Assembly: GCA_029907345.1 (NCBI GenBank)
Contig: JARYMB010000016.1
Coordinates: 1-36,665 of the forward strand
From: Methanolinea sp.
Lineage (GTDB): Archaea > Halobacteriota > Methanomicrobia > Methanomicrobiales > Methanospirillaceae
Direction: 5' to 3'
Length of the DNA: 36,665 bases
In this document: in pieces, positions 15,423 to 22,383 of the stretch
How the letters are laid out: every line of letters begins with the position of its first letter
How positions within the stretch are numbered: position 1 is the stretch's first letter
Made by a program: the position numbers and the translations under genes
Notes under the pieces: generated by a model
Database searches by the model: none
Told to the model about the DNA's origin: nothing
The model's input: the letters and a program-made list of their open reading frames with translations, nothing else

Positions 15423-15911
15423 TTACGCCGGACCCCCGTCCCCGAGTGCCTCCCTGCTCCGCATCTGGTAGAGGACCATCGGGTCCATCTCCTGGAACGT
15501 TTCGGGGCCGGTCCTCATGATGACCGTTTTTATGCCGCTGTTCACGATCATCTTGGAGCAGAGGAAACAGGGCCAGATCCGGGTCAGTTCACCGGTTTCG
15601 ACCTCGAACCCGGCAAGGTACAGGGTGCAGTTGCGGGCGAGCTTTCCGGCCTGCAGGAGGGCGTTCATCTCGGCGTGGACGCTCCGGCACCGCTCGTAAT
15701 GCGACCCGGACGGGATGTTGTGGTCCTTTCTCCAGCAGCGCCCAAGCTCGGTGCAGTCCATCTGTTTCCGCGGCGCCCCCGTGTATCCCGTGGAGACGAT
15801 GGTGTGGAACTCGTCCACGATGATGGCCCCGAAGTTGCGGCGCAGGCACGTGCCCTGGTGTGCGCACCGGAATGCAAGGTCAAGGAAGTACTGGTGACGG
15901 TTGGTCCGCAT
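15423..15911 (-). CDS. dCMP deaminase family protein
   Basis: The 162-residue enzyme has the zinc-dependent cytidine/deoxycytidylate deaminase pattern: SVHAEMNAL (His as zinc ligand, Glu as proton shuttle) and WPCFLCSKMIVNSG (PCxxC zinc ligands). The N-terminal half has CLRRNFGAIIVDEFHTIVSTGYTGAP, as in ComEB/dCMP deaminases, and an insertion with CTELGRCWRKDH that in this family carries further metal-binding residues. It would convert dCMP to dUMP for thymidylate synthesis in the cytoplasm. A dCTP deaminase is also encoded in the window (27417-27974), giving a second route to dUMP. The gene is monocistronic. Confidence 0.9.
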   Translation of the reverse strand: MRTNRHQYFLDLAFRCAHQGTCLRRNFGAIIVDEFHTIVSTGYTGAPRKQMDCTELGRCWRKDHNIPSGSHYERCRSVHAEMNALLQAGKLARNCTLYLAGFEVETGELTRIWPCFLCSKMIVNSGIKTVIMRTGPETFQEMDPMVLYQMRSREALGDGGPA

Positions 15912-16107
15912 GCTGGATCAGTATATCGGGGATGCGAATCTTAAACCCCGTGGATGTGCCGGCCCCGATGGTCCCGGCCTTTGTGTTCCCGGTCTTTCCC
16001 CGGATAACCCCTGCCGGCGTGAGCAAAAGCACTGCACCGCATGAAAAACGTGCATAAGGGCAGGGTGCCGGGAGTCCCCGTAACAGGTCACCGGGCCACC
16101 CCGTCCT

Positions 16108-16425
16108 TCACATGTCTTCTGCGACCCGGGACAAAAACTCCTGCGTAACCCGCCCCTTCTTCCCGATGACCGATCTTTGAAAGACCCATGCTGCATGCGC
16201 CGGGAGGAGGAAGCTCTCCCTGACGATGTCGAGTCCCCCTTCGGAGAAGTCCGGGAGGGAAAGGGGAACTGACGGCGTGTCGCGCGAAGGAGTGCACGAG
16301 ACAGGGATGACGAGGAGCCTTTCTCCCTCTGCACCAACGACCAGGGCGGGGCGCACCTTCTCCGGGCCGGCCCCCGCTATCCGGAGGGACACGAGGATCA
16401 CGTCCCCCCTCACGAAACGGGACAT
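16108..16425 (-). CDS. PemK/MazF-like protein without visible antitoxin
   Basis: With the start at 16425 the product has 105 residues. It shows the PemK/MazF fold pattern: RGDVILVSL at the N-terminus, EKVRPALVVG, a VIPVSCTPSRDTPSVPL stretch, and the LPAHAAWVFQRSVIGKKGRV strand-turn segment. Family members cut mRNA as toxins of type II modules. The internal ATG is chosen because GGAGAAGAG lies just upstream; a frame from 16572 overlaps the pilin gene end. No small antitoxin frame lies on either side, so it may be a solitary or retired toxin, or a PemK-like protein of other use. Confidence 0.75.
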   Translation of the reverse strand: MSRFVRGDVILVSLRIAGAGPEKVRPALVVGAEGERLLVIPVSCTPSRDTPSVPLSLPDFSEGGLDIVRESFLLPAHAAWVFQRSVIGKKGRVTQEFLSRVAEDM

Positions 16426-16531
16426 ACTTCTCTTCTCCGGAAGGTCGATGGGAAAGAGAATAATACATAGCGGTCGGCCAGGAACCGTTTGAAAAGGCTG
16501 CCGGGAAATGAAAGGAGGAGGGAGAGCAATT

Positions 16532-17767
16532 TCAGGCACTGTACGTCTGGTAGTTCTCCTGGATCTCAGCATCGGTCAGGCCCCTGTTATAGAGGGCGAA
16601 GGAGCCGATCGAGCCCTTATAGAAGAACGGGTAACTGGTTGACGCCTGTTTTCCCATCGTCATCGGGTGGTCGTTGTCCTTGAGCCGGACTTCCGGGATC
16701 TGCGACGGGTTCGTGATCGGGTTATTGCCCGGCACGTTTGACTGGTAATAGGTGAAAGGCTGCGACACGCCGTTTACGTACATTTTCGGCTTTCCCCCAT
16801 CCACGATCAGGTTTACGTACTGCCACGAACTGCCGGTCACGGCAGGTGCATTGGTCATGACATGATAATGAGTCCCGGTCACCCTGTCGTCCCACTCGAA
16901 GTAAACCTTGTCATTGATGAGGTAGAGGTCGTAGTTCTTGTCTTCCTGGCTCGTACTGATCTGGAGCCCCTTGCCGATGACCTGCTTCCAGCTGGTGACA
17001 TCCTGCGGTTTTAACCAGATCGAGATGGTGAGATCTCCCGTAAACGTGAGGGTGGGGTCGTCGGCATACGCGACCCAGTCGTTTCCATCGAACGTAAGGT
17101 AGCTCATGTTCATCGGGGCGCCCGTGTTCCCCTGCACGGGGTTCCCGTTGATGCTGTAGCCAAGCGGGGTGCAGTCCGTCCTGTAGACCCCGCTCCCCGG
17201 GGTCCCGCCCGCGACGGCATACGCGGTGGTGCCCTTCGTGATCCTGGCCCTGTTATCGCTCGAGATGAGGAGGTGTGCCTCCGGGTCGATGAGCTGGATC
17301 ACCCACGTGCCGGTCGTGAATGGTTTCAACCGCCCGGAAGGTGCCCTGTCGGATACGATGTAGTCGCAATAGGACGAAAAACCGGTCGAATTGGGGTAAA
17401 TGAAGAGTGTCTTTCCCTCGAGATTGCCCCCGGAGATGAAGGGCACAGGGTACAGCGTCCGCCCGTCCGGCGTGATCACCTTGATCAGCACCTCCTTGCC
17501 GGAGACGGGAGGATTCTGCCCTGCGAAATGGAAGGGTTCTGCCTCCCTGATAGTGAAGGCCACGACCTCCATGGGAAGCCCGCCGGGCTGGATGATCTCT
17601 TCTGCCTTCGCCTCGCTCGCGATGTACACGGTATGGTGGAGGATGGAAGGATACCCCATGAAAACCGACCAGAGGACGAGTGCAATCCCGATGACGAGGA
17701 CGACCATCAGGATCACGCTGACCGTTGCAGAGATTCCCTCCTCACCTTTCAAACCCCTGTTTTCCAT
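16532..17767 (-). CDS. Archaeal type IV pilin with LamG-like domain
   Basis: The 411-residue protein starts ENRGLKGEEGISATVSVILMVVLVIGIALVL, an archaeal type IV pilin N-terminal domain (PF07790-like) with a short charged leader and a hydrophobic helix to be cut by a prepilin peptidase. Residues 45-200 form a beta-rich pilin-type domain, and residues about 215-411 look like a LamG/concanavalin-type sugar-binding fold: SYLTFDGNDWVAYADDPTLT, TISIWLKPQDV, and the closing GSIGSFALYNRGLTDAEIQENY. It is probably a surface adhesin or minor pilin with binding domain. It is divergent from a small membrane protein gene with a shared TATA-like element. Confidence 0.87.
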   Translation of the reverse strand: MENRGLKGEEGISATVSVILMVVLVIGIALVLWSVFMGYPSILHHTVYIASEAKAEEIIQPGGLPMEVVAFTIREAEPFHFAGQNPPVSGKEVLIKVITPDGRTLYPVPFISGGNLEGKTLFIYPNSTGFSSYCDYIVSDRAPSGRLKPFTTGTWVIQLIDPEAHLLISSDNRARITKGTTAYAVAGGTPGSGVYRTDCTPLGYSINGNPVQGNTGAPMNMSYLTFDGNDWVAYADDPTLTFTGDLTISIWLKPQDVTSWKQVIGKGLQISTSQEDKNYDLYLINDKVYFEWDDRVTGTHYHVMTNAPAVTGSSWQYVNLIVDGGKPKMYVNGVSQPFTYYQSNVPGNNPITNPSQIPEVRLKDNDHPMTMGKQASTSYPFFYKGSIGSFALYNRGLTDAEIQENYQTYSA

Positions 17768-17795
17768 CAGGACACCTGGCCTTTCTCTATCAAGG

Positions 17796-17803
17796 TTTTA
17801 TAC
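17796..17803. promoter_or_regulatory. TATA-like element between divergent pilin and membrane-protein genes
   Basis: TTTTATAC on the plus strand (GTATAAAA on the minus) lies about 33 bases from the start codons on each side (17767 and 17834). It is flanked by the palindrome CACATGTG at 17804-17811. One element may place polymerase in either direction. Confidence 0.45.
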
Positions 17804-17833
17804 ACATGTGCACAAAAAGAATGGTGATCTGCT

Positions 17834-18178
17834 ATGTGCAATCCAGGGTCCATTGTCCCGCCGGGGCCGGCCGGGAGAAAGGGGAGGGCCGTGCTGGTCG
17901 TCACCCTGCTCTTCCTTGCCCTGAACGCGGGGATCGTGGGTGTCTCTGCAGTCGTGCCACCCGGTGCCCCTGACATCGCGGAACCCTCGCCCACGCAGGT
18001 GTCCTTCACGCAACCTGCTCCTGCACCCGGCTTTTCCGTGACCGGAGACTCGTTTTCCGTGCCCTTTTTTGCGTGGATGGTCATCGGGATGGTCATGATC
18101 GGGGCAGTGGTTGTCGCCTTTTTCCTCCTCCGGCGCCCGGATGAGTACGTCCCCCGTTCCCGGCGGCTCCGCAAATGA
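17834..18178 (+). CDS. Small two-helix membrane protein
   Basis: The 114-residue product has one hydrophobic segment near the N-terminus (about residues 20-42, VLVVTLLFLALNAGIVGVSAVV, which may be a signal anchor) and a second at about 78-100 (FFAWMVIGMVMIGAVVVAFFLL), followed by a basic cytosolic tail RRPDEYVPRSRRLRK. Between them is a Pro-rich outer segment of some 35 residues. I recognise no family. Its stop overlaps the start of the next gene (ATGA at 18175-18178), so it should be co-translated with the asparagine-synthase-like protein and may tether or assist it. That link is inference. Confidence 0.7.
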   Translation: MCNPGSIVPPGPAGRKGRAVLVVTLLFLALNAGIVGVSAVVPPGAPDIAEPSPTQVSFTQPAPAPGFSVTGDSFSVPFFAWMVIGMVMIGAVVVAFFLLRRPDEYVPRSRRLRK

Positions 18179-19167
18179 AGGGCGGCGGTCTGGAACTGGC
18201 CGGCTGGGTCGAGGAGGGGGGAAAGGTCCTCGCACCCGGAGACGTCCATGCCCTCCTCTCGAAAGACCCGCTTGCCGCATCGTCTTTTGGCGGCGAGTTC
18301 TTCCTTGCGTGGGACGGGTACCGGGCACGGGACGCGCTCGGGATCGTTCCGGGCCCGATACCCCCGGGGGCGATCCTTGCCGGGGACCGCATCATCGGGA
18401 AGGTCCGCCCCCGCTTCCGGGAGACCGGGCTTGCGGAGGCGATCGTGACTGCCGTCCTGCTCCGGAGCGACAGGGGGGTCGTCGCCCTCTCCGGCGGTGT
18501 CGACTCGGCACTCGTTGCCGCGATCGCCCGCCTGCCCTGCATCGTTGTGGGGATGGAGGGGAGTTTTGACCTTGCGGGGGGCAGGCAGGCCGCCCGGGAG
18601 CTCGGCCTTGACTGTACAGAGGTCACCGTGACGCCTGCTGACGTGGAAGAAGCGGTTCCCGCGGTGCTCCGCACCATCCCGGAGAAAAATCCCCTTGACC
18701 TCTCGATCGCGCTATGCTGGCACTTCGTTGCGCGGTACGCCCGCAAGCAGGGGTATGACCGGATCCTCTCCGGCCAGGGAGCGGACGAGCTCTTCGGGGG
18801 ATACAGCCGGTACCTCGGGGACGAAGACACCGATGCGCTCCTTGCGGCTGATTTTGCACGCCTGCCGGGGCAGGTCGTCCGGGACCAGGCGGTTGCCGCC
18901 GCAGAGGGGGTGCTCATCTCCTACCCGTACCTGGACGCACGGGTCATTGCTGCGGCACGGGCCCTTCCCGCGGGGGACAAGGTCTCGGGGGGGATCAGGA
19001 AACGTGCCCTCCGGGAAGTCGCGGCAGACTTCCTTCCTCCCGGCATTGCATGGAAGGAAAAGAAGGCCATGCAGTACGGGAGCGGGATTATGCGGGAGCT
19101 GCAGAGGCTCGCGAGGAAGAGGGGGCACCGCACGGTGGGAGAATACCTCGCGCGGGTACCGGGCTGA
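18175..19167 (+). CDS. Asparagine synthase-like PP-loop protein (no glutaminase domain)
   Basis: The 330-residue protein carries the ATP pyrophosphatase loop LSGGVDSALVA (residues 105-115) and SGQGADELFGGY (199-210), both diagnostic of the synthetase half of AsnB-type asparagine synthases; EKKAMQYGSGI near the C-terminus also fits. The N-terminal 85 residues are short and lack the catalytic Cys2 of the glutaminase domain, so it cannot use glutamine by the usual route. It might use ammonia, or adenylate a different carboxylate, as in other members of this superfamily. It overlaps the gene for a small membrane protein by four bases. The GatCAB operon that makes Asn-tRNA or Gln-tRNA follows 205 bases downstream. 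Confidence 0.85.
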   Translation: MKGGGLELAGWVEEGGKVLAPGDVHALLSKDPLAASSFGGEFFLAWDGYRARDALGIVPGPIPPGAILAGDRIIGKVRPRFRETGLAEAIVTAVLLRSDRGVVALSGGVDSALVAAIARLPCIVVGMEGSFDLAGGRQAARELGLDCTEVTVTPADVEEAVPAVLRTIPEKNPLDLSIALCWHFVARYARKQGYDRILSGQGADELFGGYSRYLGDEDTDALLAADFARLPGQVVRDQAVAAAEGVLISYPYLDARVIAAARALPAGDKVSGGIRKRALREVAADFLPPGIAWKEKKAMQYGSGIMRELQRLARKRGHRTVGEYLARVPG

Positions 19168-19301
19168 CCGGGCCGCGGCGGGAAAGGCAGAAGACTTCCC
19201 ATTTTCGACGATTTCGTGCAGAATGGAAAGATCGGCGCCCGGTTGAAACGCATCATCCGGCTGCACGAGCTCCCTTCGTGCCCGGCATCATGGCACAATG
19301 G

Positions 19302-19309
19302 TTATAAAA
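19302..19309 (+). promoter_or_regulatory. TATA box of the gatCAB-topA operon
   Basis: TTATAAAA, within GGTTATAAAAGG, stands out in a GC-rich stretch about 66 bases before the gatC ATG at 19372. It predicts transcription starting near 19330. The 204-base interval from 19168 holds no other feature that I can support. Confidence 0.6.
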
Positions 19310-19371
19310 GGCAGCGGGGAGGGTACTTATTCTCATACGCATCGGGACACTCCCGGAAGGATGTGGAAGGG

Positions 19372-19641
19372 ATGATCACGGAAAGAGACGTGGAACATAT
19401 CGGGATGCTTGCCGATATCGCGATACTCCGCGAGGAACTCGGAGAGTTCACAGCGAGTTTCAACAGGATCCTCGAATACTTTGACATCCTGGACCAGGTC
19501 ACCGGGGACGAAACGGACGAGGATGTCGCCGTCAACGTCTTCCGCGAGGACGAGGTCGTCCCCTCCCTTCCCCCGGACGATGTCCTCTCGAACGCAAAGG
19601 AGACAGAAGACGGGTTCTTCAGGGCACCCCGGGTGATGTGA
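19372..19641 (+). CDS. gatC: Glutamyl/aspartyl-tRNA amidotransferase subunit C
   Basis: The 89-residue protein has the GatC pattern: an N-terminal helix ITERDVEHIGMLADIAI, then FTASFNRILEYFDILDQV, and a C-terminal part ending in a LRxD-like loop and DGFFRAPRVM, which in the family threads into GatA. GatC stabilises the GatA-GatB complex that converts Glu-tRNA-Gln and/or Asp-tRNA-Asn to the amidated form. I chose the ATG at 19372, preceded by GGAAGG, over longer frames from 19216 whose extra residues lie upstream of the TATA box. It overlaps gatA by one base. Confidence 0.92.
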   Translation: MITERDVEHIGMLADIAILREELGEFTASFNRILEYFDILDQVTGDETDEDVAVNVFREDEVVPSLPPDDVLSNAKETEDGFFRAPRVM

Positions 19642-20945
19642 TGGCCGAAGGGACGCTCACCTTTTCCCCGGACGACCGGTACAACGCGTTCCTCCGGACG
19701 GTCTCCCCTGCCCGGTACGGGGAGGGACGGCTCAGCGGCGTTCCTGTCGCCGTCAAGGACAACATCTCGACGGCCGGGATCGAGACGACCTGCGGGTCCC
19801 GCATCCTCTCGGGCTACGTCCCCCCCTACGATGCAACGGTCATAACCCTCCTCAAAAAGGCGGGGGCCGCCATCGTCGGCAAGACCAACATGGACGAGTT
19901 CGGCATGGGGAGCACGACAGAGAACTCGGCTTTTGGCCCGACGAAGAACCCCCGGGATGAGACACGGGTTCCGGGCGGGTCATCGGGCGGGAGCGCCGCG
20001 GCAGTCGCTGCAGGGCTCGTCCCGCTCGCGCTCGGGACGGATACCGGCGGGTCCATCCGCTGCCCTGCGGCGTTCTGCGGGATCGTCGGGCTCAAGCCCA
20101 CCTACGGGCGTGTCTCCCGGTACGGGCTCGTCGCCTATGCCAATTCACTCGAGCAGATCGGGCCGATGGCAGCAGACGTTGCTCATGTAAGTCTCCTCAT
20201 GAGCGTCATTGCCGGGCACGATCCGAAAGACTCGACGTCCCTTGACGCACCCTATGCGCACACGCCTTCCCCCGATATCCGGGGGACACGGATCGGGGTC
20301 CCCGAGGAGTTCTTCGGCGAGGGGGTCGACCCGCGGGTCGCCTCCGTTGTCTGGGACGCGATCTCCCTCCTCGAGAGAAAGGGTGCAGAGATCGTCACCT
20401 GCCGGATGCCGTCGATGGCGTATGCGCTGGCCGCGTACTACGTCACCTGCATGAGCGAGGCGAGCTCGAACCTCGCCCGGTACGACGGCGTCCGGTACGG
20501 TCCCCCGGCCGACGTCAGGAAACCCTGGCACGAGGCGTTCCAGGAACGGCGCCGCGAGGGCTTCGGACTTGAAGTCAGGCGGAGGATCATGATCGGGACG
20601 TTTTCCCTCTCCTCCGGGTACTACGGGAAGTACTACGCAAAAGCCCAGGCAGCACGCCAAAACGTCCGGAAGGACTTCCGGCGCCTCTTTGCGGAAGTTG
20701 ACGTCATTGCCGGGCCGACCATGCCGACCGTTGCGTTCCGGTTCGGGGAAAAGAGCGACCCCCTCTCGATGTACCTCTCCGACATCCTCACCGTCCCGGC
20801 AAACCTTGCCGGTATCCCGGCAATCTCTGTTCCGTGCGGGAAGGTCGAAGGTCTCCCCGTCGGCCTGCAGATCATGGGCCGGTGGCTGGAGGACGAGAGG
20901 GTCATCGATGTCGCCTATGCATACGAGCAGGGGGCGAACCCATGA
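19641..20945 (+). CDS. gatA: Glutamyl/aspartyl-tRNA amidotransferase subunit A
   Basis: The 434-residue protein is an amidase-signature enzyme. The catalytic lysine lies in PVAVKDNIS, and the Ser-cisSer pair in [37 protein letters not shown], followed by [15 protein letters not shown]. GatA releases ammonia from glutamine and channels it to GatB. The length is slightly below the usual 470-490, with a short N-terminus. The ATG at 19641 overlaps the gatC stop by one base, and the stop overlaps the gatB start (ATGA at 20942-20945), so all three should be made in equal amounts. It is essential if the organism lacks asparaginyl-tRNA synthetase, as many methanogens do. Confidence 0.95.
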   Translation: MAEGTLTFSPDDRYNAFLRTVSPARYGEGRLSGVPVAVKDNISTAGIETTCGSRILSGYVPPYDATVITLLKKAGAAIVGKTNMDEFGMGSTTENSAFGPTKNPRDETRVPGGSSGGSAAAVAAGLVPLALGTDTGGSIRCPAAFCGIVGLKPTYGRVSRYGLVAYANSLEQIGPMAADVAHVSLLMSVIAGHDPKDSTSLDAPYAHTPSPDIRGTRIGVPEEFFGEGVDPRVASVVWDAISLLERKGAEIVTCRMPSMAYALAAYYVTCMSEASSNLARYDGVRYGPPADVRKPWHEAFQERRREGFGLEVRRRIMIGTFSLSSGYYGKYYAKAQAARQNVRKDFRRLFAEVDVIAGPTMPTVAFRFGEKSDPLSMYLSDILTVPANLAGIPAISVPCGKVEGLPVGLQIMGRWLEDERVIDVAYAYEQGANP

Positions 20946-22375
20946 ACGTGATCGTGGGGCTCGAGATCCACTGCCAGCTCGACACGAAGACCAAGCTCTT
21001 CTGCGGGTGCTCGACAGACTACCGCACCGATGGCCCGAACACGCACGTCTGCCCCGTCTGCCTCGGCCTGCCCGGCTCTCTCCCGGTCCTGAACCGGAAG
21101 GCCGTGGAATACGCACTCCGGGTCGCAAAGGCCCTCCACTGCACCGTCCCGGAGGAATCGGTCTTTGCCCGGAAGAACTACTTCTACCCCGACCTCGACA
21201 AGGGTTTCCAGATCACCCAGTACGACAAGCCCCTCGCCGTGTCCGGGTACCTGGACATCGAGGGGGACGAGGGGGAAAAGAGGGTCCGCATCACGAGGGT
21301 CCACATGGAGGAGGACCCCGGGCGACTCGTGCACAAGGGCGGGACGGACAGGCCGCGCTATTCCCTCGTGGACTATAACCGTGCCGGGATCCCCCTCATC
21401 GAGATCGTCACCGAGCCCGACCTCCGGTCGCCGAAGGAAGCCCGCAGGTTCCTCAACAAGCTGCGTGCAACGCTCGAGTACCTCGGGGTCTTTGACAGCG
21501 AGAAGGAGGGGTCGCTCCGGGTCGATGCAAACATCTCGATCGAGGGGAGCGAACGCGTCGAGATCAAGAACATCACGTCGTACAAGGGCGTCGAAAAAGC
21601 CCTCACCTTCGAGGTGACCCGCCAGAAGAATGCGCTCCGCCGCGGCCAGAAGATCGTGCGCGAGACCCGCCACTTCGTCGAGGCGCGGGGGGTCACCACG
21701 TCGGCACGGAGCAAGGAGATGGAACAGGACTACCGGTACTTCCCCGAACCGGACCTCTGCCCCCTGAGGGTCGCGGACTGGGTCGACGGGATTGTCCTGC
21801 CCGAGCTCCCGGACGCCCGCCGCCAGCGGTTCATGGACCAGTACGGCTTATCCCTCATCCATGCCCGGACGCTGACAGGCGACCTCCGCCTCGCGGAGTT
21901 CTACGAGAAGGTCGCCGGGACCGACCCGGCACTCGCTGCCACGTGGGTGGCGGACACGCTCCTCGGGGAGCTCAATTACCGGGACATGTCGATCTCGTCC
22001 GTTCCCCCGGACGTCTTTTCCGGGCTCCTCTCCCTCGTCCGGGCACGGGTGATCACGGACCGGAACGGCGTCGACGTCCTGCGTGTCCTCCTCGACGAGC
22101 TGAAGGAGAAGGGGACATGCGAGTCGCCGGAAGCGTGCGTTGAGCGGCTCGGCCTGCGTGCACTCCCTGCGGATAGTGCCGGCGGTGACGATCCCGTGAC
22201 GAAAGCTGCCCGCGAGGCGCTGGCAGAGAACCCGCGTGCTGTCGAGGATTACCAAAACGGCAGGAAAGAGGCCCTCAACTTCCTCGTCGGGCAGGTCATG
22301 AGGAAGACACGGGGATGCGCAAAGCCTGCCGACGTCAACCGGGTTCTTGTCAGCCTCCTCGGAAAGGGTGCGTGA
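20942..22375 (+). CDS. gatB: Glutamyl/aspartyl-tRNA amidotransferase subunit B
   Basis: The 477-residue subunit begins [21 protein letters not shown] and has the zinc-binding cysteines CGC ... CPVCLGLPGSLPVLN. The kinase-like catalytic body carries GFQITQYDKPL, RITRVHMEEDPGRL and EIVTEPDLRSPKEA. A helical YqeY-like tail ends GQVMRKTRGCAKPADVNRVL, which contacts the tRNA. GatB phosphorylates the Glu or Asp on the tRNA and amidates it with ammonia from GatA. The archaeal GatCAB would serve Asn-tRNA synthesis, with GatDE usually handling Gln-tRNA. Start and stop both abut neighbours, placing it within the operon. Confidence 0.96.
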   Translation: MNVIVGLEIHCQLDTKTKLFCGCSTDYRTDGPNTHVCPVCLGLPGSLPVLNRKAVEYALRVAKALHCTVPEESVFARKNYFYPDLDKGFQITQYDKPLAVSGYLDIEGDEGEKRVRITRVHMEEDPGRLVHKGGTDRPRYSLVDYNRAGIPLIEIVTEPDLRSPKEARRFLNKLRATLEYLGVFDSEKEGSLRVDANISIEGSERVEIKNITSYKGVEKALTFEVTRQKNALRRGQKIVRETRHFVEARGVTTSARSKEMEQDYRYFPEPDLCPLRVADWVDGIVLPELPDARRQRFMDQYGLSLIHARTLTGDLRLAEFYEKVAGTDPALAATWVADTLLGELNYRDMSISSVPPDVFSGLLSLVRARVITDRNGVDVLRVLLDELKEKGTCESPEACVERLGLRALPADSAGGDDPVTKAAREALAENPRAVEDYQNGRKEALNFLVGQVMRKTRGCAKPADVNRVLVSLLGKGA

Positions 22376-22383
22376 TTTCGTCC

